Assembly (NCBI GenBank): GCA_012295225.1
Contig: WMKK01000005.1
Span: 254,958 to 318,957, forward strand
Reading direction: 5' to 3'
Length of the DNA: 64,000 nucleotides
From: Ostreococcus mediterraneus
Taxonomy: Eukaryota; Chlorophyta; Mamiellophyceae; Mamiellales; Bathycoccaceae
In this document: piece after piece, positions 18,488 to 27,407 of the stretch
Numbering within the stretch: the first letter of the stretch is position 1
Layout of the letters: the number at the start of each line of letters is the position of its first letter
Made by a program: the position numbers and the translations under genes
The notes under the pieces: generated by a model
What the model saw: the letters and a program-made list of their open reading frames with translations, nothing else
What the model was told of the DNA's origin: nothing
Database searches by the model: none

Positions 18488-19744
18488 ATGGCGTCGATAT
18501 TCTTCCGCACCGGCGCGCGATTGGCGTGCGCGCACACGCGCATACATCGACCGCGCTCGTCGATGACGCGCTGTGCGTCATCCGGGCCGTCATCATCGTC
18601 CTCGGGTGCGACTGAGTTCGAGACGATTGGCGTGGTCCGACGGCGACTCGATGCGTTGCAAAACCGCGTCGACGCGGCGCTGCACATCGTCGATGTCGAT
18701 GCGTTGACGATAGAACTCACCGAGCTTGATGCGAAGAGTGCGCAGCAGGATTTATGGGACGATCCAAAGCGTGCGACAAAGGTCATGCACGCGCTCGGGG
18801 TGGTGAAGGAGGAGCTCGCGAACGCGCGAGCGTTTGGTACGCACGTGGAGGACGCGAGGACGGCGCTAGAGCTCGCAGGAGTTGGCGAGGGAGCGGCGGA
18901 GATGGATGCGATGATGACCGAGGCCTTAGCGAGTTTGGATGCGCTGGATAAGGCTTTAGAGGCTTGGGAGCTGCGGCGCTTGTTAGGTGGGCAGTACGAC
19001 GCGGGTGGTGCTGTGGTGCAAATTTACGCCGGTGCGGGCGGTTTAGACGCACAAGATTGGAGTGAAATGTTGGAAAGAATGTATTTAGGATGGTGTGAGA
19101 AGAAGGGTTATAGCGTACGCGTGACTGAGCGCTTAGAAGGCGAAGGTGGTGGGTTGAAAACGTGCACTTTAGAGGTTGATGGCCGGTATGCGTACGGGTA
19201 TTTACATGCAGAAAAAGGCACGCATCGATTAGTGCGACAGAGTCCATTTAAAAAAGATGCTACGCGCCAAACGAGCTTTGCTGCTGTCGATGTTATCCCC
19301 TTGTTTGATGACTCCGTAGCTGATACGGTGACATTACCTGAGAGCGATTTGGAAATTACAACGATGCGAAGCAGCGGCCCGGGAGGACAGAATGTCAACA
19401 AACTTGAAACTGCGGTGCGCATTAAGCACGTACCGACGGATATCACCGTCAAATGCGATAGCCACCGTACGCAAGCGATGAATAAGCAAGAAGCACTGGT
19501 TCGACTCAAGGCTAAGCTGACATCACTTGCAGAAGAGGCTAGAGTTGCGGATATTGCGGAGTTGCGAGGCGACATTGTTAAGGCAGAGTGGGGTCAGCAG
19601 ATCCGCAACTACGTTCTTCATCCGTATAAACTCGTCAAGGATGTTCGCACGGGCGTAGAAACTAGTGACGTTGATAAAACTCTAGGAGGTAACCTCGATG
19701 ATTTCATGACAGGGTACTTGCGATGGAAAGCTGAGGAGATTTGA
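18488..19744 (+). CDS. prfB: Organellar peptide chain release factor 2 (PrfB-type)
   Basis: 418 residues from the ATG at 18488, chosen because the upstream frame lies inside the divergent gene and the sequence from here (MASIFFRTGARLACAHTRI) looks like an organellar presequence. The class I RF domain carries GPGGQNVNK, the peptidyl-hydrolysis GGQ motif. The stop-recognition tripeptide region reads RQSPFKKD, and SPF is the RF2 type that reads UGA and UAA. In plants the nuclear PrfB homologue (HCF109) serves the plastid, so plastid location is favoured, though mitochondrial location is possible. It converges on RIO2, with a GGTACC tandem palindrome between the stops. Confidence 0.92.
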   Translation: MASIFFRTGARLACAHTRIHRPRSSMTRCASSGPSSSSSGATEFETIGVVRRRLDALQNRVDAALHIVDVDALTIELTELDAKSAQQDLWDDPKRATKVMHALGVVKEELANARAFGTHVEDARTALELAGVGEGAAEMDAMMTEALASLDALDKALEAWELRRLLGGQYDAGGAVVQIYAGAGGLDAQDWSEMLERMYLGWCEKKGYSVRVTERLEGEGGGLKTCTLEVDGRYAYGYLHAEKGTHRLVRQSPFKKDATRQTSFAAVDVIPLFDDSVADTVTLPESDLEITTMRSSGPGGQNVNKLETAVRIKHVPTDITVKCDSHRTQAMNKQEALVRLKAKLTSLAEEARVADIAELRGDIVKAEWGQQIRNYVLHPYKLVKDVRTGVETSDVDKTLGGNLDDFMTGYLRWKAEEI

Positions 19745-19750
19745 TTTATT

Positions 19751-19769
19751 GGTACCGGTACCGGTACCG
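19751..19769. repeat. Self-complementary (GGTACC)3 tandem between convergent genes
   Basis: Three abutting GGTACC units followed by G form an 18-bp perfect palindrome. It sits in the 78-bp spacer between the RF2 and RIO2 stop codons and is followed by a run of A from about 19782. It could form a hairpin in either transcript and may help end convergent transcription; this is inference. Confidence 0.6.
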
Positions 19770-19822
19770 GGTAGCTTTTTGAAAAAAAAACATCAGTATC
19801 ATTATTGTTACAAGTACAGCGT

Positions 19823-21421
19823 TTATCCCCAAAATGAGTCAACAGTCTTCGATATCTTCTCTTTGTGGCCTCGACCGTGCTTCTCTTTCGAGTGATTCAC
19901 TTTCGGTGCACCAAAGTTTGAAGCCCTTGAAGCCTTTTTGTGTTTTTCATTTCTGAGTCGTTGGCGAATAGCATCAGCGGCTTGAACAGGATCGACAGAG
20001 TACATCGATGCAGTCTCTAATGCCCGTTGTTTATCTGCTTTTTTCCTCTCACGGCGCAAGTCAGCTTTGCTCAGTCCTTCAGCTGGCGGTGCCTTTGGCT
20101 TTGCTTCCTCCTCGTCTGATTCCGAAACTTGGATGTCTGCCTGTTGTGCGCGATGATTGTATTGCTGCATCGGTACGACCTCAGCGTCGTATCTACCCTT
20201 CGTATTGAAATCTCCATCGTCGTCGTGTAACATAGCAGCTTGAACTTGCGCCGAGAGTTCAGCGATTTCGTCCGCATTCAGCTGTGTTACGTCATATGCT
20301 TCTTCTTGGTCCGATTCACTCGCTGCGTTTCCAGCCTCTGCCTCATCGTCGGTCCCTTTGTCTTCATCGTCTTCATCATCTTCACCGCTTGATATTTCAA
20401 TATCTCGCTCCGAACTTTCCGAACGACCATCTTCAAGCGCGGTTGATGTATAATCGTCGAGTGCCTTGATTTGAGTTTTCGTAAATCCACTTGCGCGCAA
20501 CTGAACGTCGATGGCCCGGGCGGGATTGGCGTTGGCGACAATCTTTTTAAAATCTGGGTCAGGCTCTCCAAGTGGGTCTTCTTCGGCTCTGTAATCCCAA
20601 TGACGAACAAAAAATCGATGTAAGCAGTTGACGTCTCGCATAAACAGCTCCTCGGCGTTGTGGTGATTTGTTGAAATCATCTGAGGAAAGTCAATGATGA
20701 TGAGTTGGTTTTTCTCGTTGAGCATCAAGTTGAACTCGTTGTAATCGCAGTGCACTAAACCGTGCTCGGCGAGCTTGGCTATGTTCTGCATACAGTCACG
20801 ATATATTTCACCTTTATTGTCACATGCATGAATTTGTCTCAAAGGCTGTCCTTGCACGACGGACATGAGCACCGCATGTCTGTTCAAGTCTATTGGTTCC
20901 GGCACCGGAAAACCGTACTCGTGCAAAGCCACCATGAAACTGTGTTCTTTCAACGCAGCCAGCCGCGATAAATACAACCAGTTGTACTGCGTGCGATTAC
21001 CCAGATAATCGCGCTTGCTCTTAACATCCCGGAATGACGTGCGCCCGAGGCGATGAAGCTTTAGTGCCATCTGCCGCCCTTCGTCGTCGACAACTTCGTA
21101 CACGTCTGACTCCTTCCCGACACCAATCTTTCGCCCGACGCCCGAAATCGCCCCACGATTTACAAACGCTTTAAGCGCCAAGTAGTCGTATCCAAGTGGC
21201 GTGAGGCGATAGCCATCGTACTCCTTATTCTCGTGGTGTACAAGTTTGTGTTTCAAGAGCTCTTTAATGTGCTTGAACCCACCGCCGCGCTTCAACCCGG
21301 CGATGGCGTTGATGAGCTGCACAGGTACGATTTCGTGATTCTTCATGCCCATTTCTGTCGCCACGAGCACTCGCCATGTGTCTTTATCGATGTAACGAAG
21401 GACGTTGACGTCGAACTTCAT
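19823..21421 (-). CDS. RIO2: RIO2 atypical serine kinase, 40S ribosome maturation
   Basis: 532 residues. The N-terminal winged-helix domain typical of RIO2 (MKFDVNVLRYIDKDTWRVL) is followed by the RIO kinase domain: phosphate loop GVGKESDVYEV, lysine in MALKLHRLGR, catalytic loop HCDYNEFNLML and metal-binding IIDFPQM. The C-terminus is acidic, then strongly basic, fitting pre-40S binding. RIO2 associates with late pre-40S particles and uses ATP turnover to release assembly factors in the cytoplasm. Length matches the family. With UTP11, RPS11 and RPS23 it is one of several small-subunit genes in the window. The 5' spacer of 301 bp separates it from the upstream ATG1-like gene on the same strand. 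Confidence 0.96.
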   Translation of the reverse strand: MKFDVNVLRYIDKDTWRVLVATEMGMKNHEIVPVQLINAIAGLKRGGGFKHIKELLKHKLVHHENKEYDGYRLTPLGYDYLALKAFVNRGAISGVGRKIGVGKESDVYEVVDDEGRQMALKLHRLGRTSFRDVKSKRDYLGNRTQYNWLYLSRLAALKEHSFMVALHEYGFPVPEPIDLNRHAVLMSVVQGQPLRQIHACDNKGEIYRDCMQNIAKLAEHGLVHCDYNEFNLMLNEKNQLIIIDFPQMISTNHHNAEELFMRDVNCLHRFFVRHWDYRAEEDPLGEPDPDFKKIVANANPARAIDVQLRASGFTKTQIKALDDYTSTALEDGRSESSERDIEISSGEDDEDDEDKGTDDEAEAGNAASESDQEEAYDVTQLNADEIAELSAQVQAAMLHDDDGDFNTKGRYDAEVVPMQQYNHRAQQADIQVSESDEEEAKPKAPPAEGLSKADLRRERKKADKQRALETASMYSVDPVQAADAIRQRLRNEKHKKASRASNFGAPKVNHSKEKHGRGHKEKISKTVDSFWG

Positions 21422-21722
21422 GGCGGGCGATGCGACTGGCGGCGGCGGCTTTGTTTTCCGGTGACACGAAGAAAGCTCGGATGAGTTTACGGTTTCGGGC
21501 TTCGGAGCGCAAATGAAGCAACGCGTTAAGCACCGTGCCGATGCGCACTGCAGTATTCAGCTCGTGTATTGCAGTCACGAGCGCGTCGGCGTGTGGGGAC
21601 GGTGCGCGCGAGTGTGGTATTCAAGTTTGATATTACAGATGCATTTCTGCATTGCGCAGTGTAATTTCTATGGATGAATTCTACGTAAAAGTATATTTTT
21701 TTCGTACAAAGTATATGAATGT
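21422..21722. other. 301-bp spacer, RIO2 promoter side
   Basis: This lies between the RIO2 start and the stop of the upstream ATG1-like kinase, both on the minus strand. The RIO2-proximal half is GC-rich, and the distal part (about 21615-21720) is AT-rich and fits a 3' UTR. I see no gene or RNA here. Confidence 0.5.
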
Positions 21723-23693
21723 TTACTCACCATTGCCGCCATTGGCGCGGTTAGCGTTTTGTAAGGCATTTTGTCTCGATGCAAGCGTCGCCGCGATTTG
21801 ACTAAGTCTCGCGTGCGTGCTGGCGTCAATGACGAGTGCTGGCGTGATGTGCAATGTCGGCCCTTCACCGATGAGAAATTGCAGAAGCGTTTGCGCACGA
21901 CCATAAATTTCGCACGCCGTAGATTTTCTCTCCGCAACTTCTTCACACACACCCTCTTTGCCAAGTCTTAAAATCTTTTGATACACGAGCTCCATTCCGT
22001 CGGGGAGCTCGGTGACAGTGTCAATACCAGATGCGCGACAGGCTGTAGCGGCTTTATCTGCTCGCAAATGTGCACCTGCAAATGCTTCTTTGATGCGTGC
22101 CATGGCCCTTTTTGCACTCGTTGCCATAGAGAAACTACTTCCAGATGGTGAACTGCTCATGGGTGAGCTACTCAAAGACGCTGCGCTTCCGACGGATGCC
22201 TTTAGTTCAGAGGATAAAATTTCACCCGCAAGCCGGTATGCCGAGCGTAACGCAGCGAGAGAAACCAAACCTAACGATAACGCCTCAAGTTTGTTCCCGG
22301 AGTTCCACTGTTCGATTGACGTATCTCGCAACACTGCCGCAGCTTTTTCAAGCACCCCGACGCGCACACCGAGGTGAGCTGCGAGCACTTGAGAATGTGT
22401 TTGTTGCCCTCGGCCATGAATTATTGGCGACGCCCCTCTTGACACTCTAGCTGGTCCACTGAGCGGGCTAGAACCACCATCGCTTGGGCTTGGTGACATG
22501 CGAGACAGCGGCGACGAGCCGAGGGACGGTGCTCGGATAGCCATGGATCTATTCCTCATCATTGCTCCTGGAGAAGACACTAAGACGTAGTCTGCGCCTA
22601 AATTGATCTCATCTGCATCAGAATTCGAACGATGCTTGGGTATCGAGACCACGGGACGTGTCTGAGCCTGGTTGACTGCTGAAATTATTTGCTGAGTTGG
22701 TGGACTCGCCCCTTCCTCATCCATGTCAAATGTCATGGTCTCGCTATCGTCGCTGCAGCCACTTCGCGCGGCATGACGTTCTGACTTGACGTTTGTTTGC
22801 CGAGGGATTTGCACGCCAATATCGAGTTTGAAAAATGGATGATTGAAAAACTCATCGAATGAGATGCGGTTATCGGCGTCGCGCCTGAGTAATCCGCGCA
22901 ACAAATCGATACACTCCGGTGACAAGTCATTGGCGATATGCCCGGGAATCTTAAATTCAGTCGTTTGAATATTGCGCAACAATTGTACTTGGTTTTGTCC
23001 AGTGAAAGGAACTTGGCCTACTAGCATTTCGAATAAAATTGCCCCCGTGCTCCATAAATCCGCCTTGGCGTCATACTTTTGATAATTCAAAACTTCAGGA
23101 GCCATGTAAAGTGGGCTTCCACAAACCGTGTCCGCCATCCCTTCACTGTCACGAATGTATCGCGCAAACCCAAAATCAGCAATCTTCAACTCACCATTCA
23201 AGTCATCCGCCGTGAGAAGTAAGTTTTGAGGCTTCAAATCGCGATGAATCAGCTGCGACCGCCGCATCGCGTGCAACCCGCTCGCCAGCTGAAGCATAAA
23301 CCTCCGCGCTGAAGCCTCATCAATTCTCCCTCGACGCTTAATAAACTGACTTAAATCTCCTCCAGCACAATACTCCAGTACGATGAAAACCGTATCCTTC
23401 GTGCTATGCATGTCAATGAATCTCAAAATATTCCCGTCCCGCGTCCGACGCAGCACCTCCACCTCGAGTCTCAAGCTCTCCTTCAATTTCGACGACAACC
23501 GCTCGCACGCAATCTCTTTCACCGCCACCACGGCATTTGTTTGTAAATCCACCGCTCGCCACACGCTCGCGAACGACCCCCGACCCAGCCTATCACCCAG
23601 CGCCCATCGCCCGCCCACGACGCGCCTCGTCTCATTCAAATCTTCCCCTCGCCCATCCGCGCGCCCGCGACGCAACCACGACGTTCCCGCCAT
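21723..23693 (-). CDS. ATG1/ULK-like serine/threonine kinase
   Basis: 656 residues from the first ATG at 23693; the frame extends further only from a GTG. The kinase domain is N-terminal: glycine loop LGRGSFASVW, VAVKEIAC lysine, HRDLKPQNLLL, DFGFARYI and GSPLYMAPEVL. These features and the overall match fit ATG1/ULK kinases, which start autophagy. A Ser-rich linker and a helical C-terminal region (AAVLRDTSIEQWNSGNKLEAL) follow, resembling the MIT-like EAT region that binds ATG13. The ATG1 assignment is strong for the kinase and moderate for the tail. It is divergent from the RING gene across a GTC-microsatellite spacer. Confidence 0.88.
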   Translation of the reverse strand: MAGTSWLRRGRADGRGEDLNETRRVVGGRWALGDRLGRGSFASVWRAVDLQTNAVVAVKEIACERLSSKLKESLRLEVEVLRRTRDGNILRFIDMHSTKDTVFIVLEYCAGGDLSQFIKRRGRIDEASARRFMLQLASGLHAMRRSQLIHRDLKPQNLLLTADDLNGELKIADFGFARYIRDSEGMADTVCGSPLYMAPEVLNYQKYDAKADLWSTGAILFEMLVGQVPFTGQNQVQLLRNIQTTEFKIPGHIANDLSPECIDLLRGLLRRDADNRISFDEFFNHPFFKLDIGVQIPRQTNVKSERHAARSGCSDDSETMTFDMDEEGASPPTQQIISAVNQAQTRPVVSIPKHRSNSDADEINLGADYVLVSSPGAMMRNRSMAIRAPSLGSSPLSRMSPSPSDGGSSPLSGPARVSRGASPIIHGRGQQTHSQVLAAHLGVRVGVLEKAAAVLRDTSIEQWNSGNKLEALSLGLVSLAALRSAYRLAGEILSSELKASVGSAASLSSSPMSSSPSGSSFSMATSAKRAMARIKEAFAGAHLRADKAATACRASGIDTVTELPDGMELVYQKILRLGKEGVCEEVAERKSTACEIYGRAQTLLQFLIGEGPTLHITPALVIDASTHARLSQIAATLASRQNALQNANRANGGNGE

Positions 23694-23932
23694 CTCACGC
23701 CCCACGCCAACGCGCACGCACCCAACACGCGCGCACCAACGCGCGCGTCAACCCTTCGCGACGCCGTCGCCCTCGCGTCGGCGCGCGACGCGATGCTTCG
23801 AGGTGCCGTGTCCACGTGTCAACGGTGCGCGCGAGCGATATCCTCGACCTTGTGCGCCGCGCGACGTCGTCGACGGCGACGGCGACGGCCCAGACCTCGG
23901 ACGTCGCGTGTGTTATCGCCGTCGCTCGCACT

Positions 23933-23965
<33 letters not shown>

Positions 23966-24042
23966 GTTATGCGCGCGACGACGACTGAGGGGTCCGAGAC
24001 CGTCACATCGCGACGTCGGTCGCTCGTCGTCCGACGTCGACG
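23694..24042. repeat. 349-bp divergent spacer with GTC/GAC microsatellites
   Basis: This is the shared upstream region of the ATG1-like kinase and RING/IBR-like genes. It holds GAC/GTC-rich simple repeats, the clearest a pure (GTC)n run of about 30 bp around 23937-23966. Open frames here are arginine-rich or serine-rich by-products of the repeat, so I call no gene. It must contain both promoters. Confidence 0.6.
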
Positions 24043-25548
24043 ATGGCGCGCGGTGCCGCGGTCGCGGCGGCGCTCGAGTGCTTGGTTTGCGGCGATGTCG
24101 CGGATGACGCGCGCGATGGCGGTGGTGGCGGTGCGTCGACATCGACGTCGTTGTCGGCGTCGCAATTCGTGTCGTGTGCGAATGGTCACGCGTTGTGCGA
24201 GACGTGTTTCAGCACGCACGTGATGACGGAAAGCACCAAGGCGATCGCGGATTTGAAAGTTCGTAAGGGTGAGGTGTTTTGTGTTCGCGCGTCGGAGGCG
24301 TTTAAGGATGCAAAGTGTGATGCCAAGTGTTTTGGCGCGAGGGTCATCGCGGCGAGATGCGACGACGCGACGTTTACGGCGTATCAGAGCGCGAGAGATA
24401 AAGTTAAGGAAGAAGATCTTGTGAAGAGCGCGGAGGAAAAGATACTGAAAGAACGTGAACGGTTGGAGAAGGAGACGGCGGCGGAGACCAAGTTACGTGA
24501 GGCTCGGGAGCATGTGATTGAGGAAATCTTTACGCTTCGTTGTCCGAATGAATTGTGCAAACAAGCCTTCGTCGATTTTAGTGGGTGCATGGCGCTTACG
24601 TGTTCGCGCTGTCGCACTGGATTTTGTGCATATTGTCTCAAGCATTGTGGACACGACGCGCACGCGCATATTGGGCATTGTAACCTTGCGAAGGAGATGA
24701 TGGAGTTGGAAAAGAAGAAAGCCAAATCGAACGTTGCGCTGACAAATCGAGGACACCCTCCGGGCACGTTTGCGAACTTCAGCATTTTTACTGCAAGTCA
24801 ACGTCTCAGACGCTTACGAGATTTTGCAGCATATGCGAAAGATTGGGACGATGCGTGGTTGACCACTGTACTTGACTCCATCGAGGTTGAGATGCGCGAT
24901 TTACAGTTGACCAAGGATGATGTTTTAAGCGCGCGGAAGGAGCTCGCGAATCCAAAGCCCAAGCCGAAGCCCAAACCTGCGCCACGCGCTGCCGCTCCGC
25001 CACGCGCTGCCGCTCCGCGACGTGTTGTTCCGCCACGCGCTGCCGCTCCGCCACGCGTTGTTGCTCCGGCGCCGCGAATGGTGAACGCGCCGCGCGGACA
25101 TGTTCCGCGAGAGTTACTCCGATTGATAGAGATAAGAGAAAGAGAAGATCGCGAGAATAACATCCGGATGGAACGTGCGCAACGGGAAAAGTCAGATATG
25201 GTCTACCTACCCAACAAAGTTCTTCTTAAAAAAAAAGTTGCAGGGGCGTCCGGTCAGCCCAGGCAAGTTGTGGAGCCAGATGACTCGGAGGTGGTAAAAC
25301 GCGTCTTGATGGAATCGAAGAAAACTGCAGCTGCTGAGCAGAAAAAGCGAGAGCAAGCAGTGAAACTCGAGCAGAAGTTCGGACCGCTTGAAAATGCGGT
25401 TCCTGGGCCTTCGAGACAAGTGAAAAATGCCGAAGTTGTTTCTCTCTTGGATGACTCTCCACCCGAGCGCCCGCGTCCCGCAAAGAAGATGAAGGTCCAG
25501 GTAAACAAGGCAAACACTGTCGTGGTGGACGTCGTCGACTTGACGTAA
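24043..25548 (+). CDS. RING/IBR-like zinc-binding protein, candidate E3 ligase
   Basis: 501 residues. A first Cys/His cluster (LECLVCGDV, then VSCANGHALCETCF) is RING-like. After a charged helical stretch comes a second cluster (RCPNELCKQAFVDFSGCMALTC, SRCRTGFCAYCLKHCGHDAHAH) that matches the IBR-like motif seen in RBR ligases and related protist proteins. The tail contains KPKP and RAAAPP repeats from an 18-bp tandem, then basic and acidic low complexity. A classical full RING1-IBR-RING2 set is not evident, so an RBR mechanism is unproven. Ubiquitin ligase activity is inferred from the zinc clusters only. Confidence 0.7.
   Translation: MARGAAVAAALECLVCGDVADDARDGGGGGASTSTSLSASQFVSCANGHALCETCFSTHVMTESTKAIADLKVRKGEVFCVRASEAFKDAKCDAKCFGARVIAARCDDATFTAYQSARDKVKEEDLVKSAEEKILKERERLEKETAAETKLREAREHVIEEIFTLRCPNELCKQAFVDFSGCMALTCSRCRTGFCAYCLKHCGHDAHAHIGHCNLAKEMMELEKKKAKSNVALTNRGHPPGTFANFSIFTASQRLRRLRDFAAYAKDWDDAWLTTVLDSIEVEMRDLQLTKDDVLSARKELANPKPKPKPKPAPRAAAPPRAAAPRRVVPPRAAAPPRVVAPAPRMVNAPRGHVPRELLRLIEIREREDRENNIRMERAQREKSDMVYLPNKVLLKKKVAGASGQPRQVVEPDDSEVVKRVLMESKKTAAAEQKKREQAVKLEQKFGPLENAVPGPSRQVKNAEVVSLLDDSPPERPRPAKKMKVQVNKANTVVVDVVDLT
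24975..25070 (+). repeat. 18-bp coding tandem repeat (RAAAPP-type)
   Basis: Near-identical units of about CCACGCGCTGCCGCTCCG repeat four to five times with point differences, encoding (R/P)-A-A-A-P-P-like and R-V-V-P/A units. The repeat lies in the disordered linker of the RING/IBR-like gene, right after a KP dipeptide run, and is likely to vary in copy number between strains. Confidence 0.7.
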
Positions 25549-25736
25549 GATAATCACCACGACGTGTGTTGTACATCATCACTAGGATACTATAGAATGA
25601 CATTACGACCGCTAGAATCGAGCTGAAATAGTCGCCGCTCGCTCGCGTGTAAATGCAAACAACATAGAGATAATAAGTCATACCTCACAACTCGCACGCT
25701 CACTCGCGCACGACGCGCGCGTGGTGAATCCGGGAA

Positions 25737-27212
25737 ATGCTTCACACGGCTATGATGCGTGCACCGTCATCGAGCACACACGCGCATGCGTCTGTGACTA
25801 TCGCACATACCGCGCAACACGGAAAGATTAATCCGCTGACGACAGCATCACGAAGACGAACCCCGCGTTCGTCATGGGCGGCGACATCGACGCTGCGGTT
25901 GAACAAAAGCATGTCAATCAACACAATAACGCGATTTGGCTCTAGAACGGCGACCAGGGCGAGTGTAAGGATGGAGGATGGCGACGCGAACGCCCGCGGA
26001 GCACTTGAAACGACGACGTCGGCGAGGGCGCCGACGTCAGTCATGGACATTATTCCCGGCGTAAGCGGCGGGTTAACTACGTTCGGATTGTTGAGTAACT
26101 TGGGAGTAGATTTACAAGGGCCGGGAAGCGTTGTATCGGCGGTGGCGGTGCTAGCGGCGATTATCTTTGTGCACGAGTGCGGTCACTTTTCAGCCGCGCG
26201 TTTGCAAGGAATACACGTAAATAAGTTTGCTGTCGGGTTCGGGCCAAGTTTGTTAACCTATCGTGGGCCTGAAGTTGAGTACAGCTTGAAAGCAATTCCT
26301 CTTGGTGGTTTCGTGGCGTTCCCTGATGATGACGAGGACTGTCCCTATCCTGAGGATGACCCAGATTTGTTGCGTAACAGGCCCGTGAAAGACCGCGCGA
26401 TAGTAGTGTCCGCGGGCATCATCGCCAACATAATATTCGGCTATGGTATTCTGTACAACCAAGTCACAACTATCGGTTTCGCGGAGCAAAAATACGAACC
26501 TGGGGTTGTTGTGCGAGGTTTGACGTCGACGAGCGCGGCACGTGAAGCCGGCATCGAAGTCGGTGACATCATCTTATCTGTGAATGGGGACACATTACAA
26601 GCGAGCAGCAGAAGCGTTTCCAAGGTTGTTCAAGCTGTGAAAAACTCACCCAATACATTCATGAAGTTTGAGCTCATGCACGTCGGTGCAAATGGTGCGC
26701 CTGAGGTCAAGGTTGTCGAGCTCCGCCCTGACACGTCGGACGCGGGCGACGGCAAAATTGGCGTCAAGCTTGAGTCAAACTCAACCGTAGCGAAGCGCGT
26801 GGCTTCGAATCCGGTTGATGCTGCAGTTCTGGCCTCAAAAGAATTTTCTCGACTTGCTGCGCTTGTATGGAACAGCTTGACGGGTTTATTCATGCATTTT
26901 GACGATAACAAGTCTCAGGTCAGTGGGCCCATCGCCATCGTCGCCACCGGGGCTGAGGTGATGCGTAACGACATCAGTGGTCTGTACCAGTTCGCGGCGG
27001 TTATTAACATTAACCTCGCAATTGTAAACTTGCTTCCGTTGCCAGCGCTTGATGGTGGTTTCCTTCTCTTGATTGCCATCGAAGCCGCTCGAGGAGGAAA
27101 GAAATTACCCGTTGAGGTTGAGCAAAGCATCACCGGAGCCGGAGTTTTATTCTTGTTGATTTCCGGCGTGTCCCTCATCCTTCGCGACACGATTAATTTG
27201 TTTCCGCATTAG
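25737..27212 (+). CDS. Plastid M50 intramembrane metalloprotease (RseP/ARASP-like)
   Basis: 491 residues. A Ser/Thr/Arg-rich N-terminus of about 100 residues looks like a plastid transit peptide. A membrane segment carries HECGH (residues 146-150), the zinc-binding HExxH of site-2 proteases. A PDZ domain follows (VVRGLTSTSAAREAGIEVGDIIL), then the second conserved site NLLPLPALDGG and a C-terminal helix. This order is that of bacterial RseP and plant plastid ARASP, which cleave membrane proteins within the bilayer and are needed for chloroplast development. It converges on the plastid L29 gene (195 bp apart). Confidence 0.93.
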   Translation: MLHTAMMRAPSSSTHAHASVTIAHTAQHGKINPLTTASRRRTPRSSWAATSTLRLNKSMSINTITRFGSRTATRASVRMEDGDANARGALETTTSARAPTSVMDIIPGVSGGLTTFGLLSNLGVDLQGPGSVVSAVAVLAAIIFVHECGHFSAARLQGIHVNKFAVGFGPSLLTYRGPEVEYSLKAIPLGGFVAFPDDDEDCPYPEDDPDLLRNRPVKDRAIVVSAGIIANIIFGYGILYNQVTTIGFAEQKYEPGVVVRGLTSTSAAREAGIEVGDIILSVNGDTLQASSRSVSKVVQAVKNSPNTFMKFELMHVGANGAPEVKVVELRPDTSDAGDGKIGVKLESNSTVAKRVASNPVDAAVLASKEFSRLAALVWNSLTGLFMHFDDNKSQVSGPIAIVATGAEVMRNDISGLYQFAAVININLAIVNLLPLPALDGGFLLLIAIEAARGGKKLPVEVEQSITGAGVLFLLISGVSLILRDTINLFPH

Positions 27213-27407
27213 TTAGTTAGTGTTTTAAATCCTTTGTGATATCATTTAGCGAGCGCATAGACTGCATTATCAAGTTTTTCGAGCGACTCGAGCGCGCGGG
27301 TGGGTGCGCTCCTTTGAACGCGCGCGTGGTAGTAAAAACGCAATTGGCTGTTTTAAATGACTAAAGTTATACTATCGCCGAAACAATTGGCTCGCTGCTA
27401 CGCGAAC

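Noticed and set aside
23537-24223. Arg/Ser-rich open frames in the ATG1/RING spacer
   Set aside because: They are produced by GTC/GAC microsatellites and overlap the two real genes.
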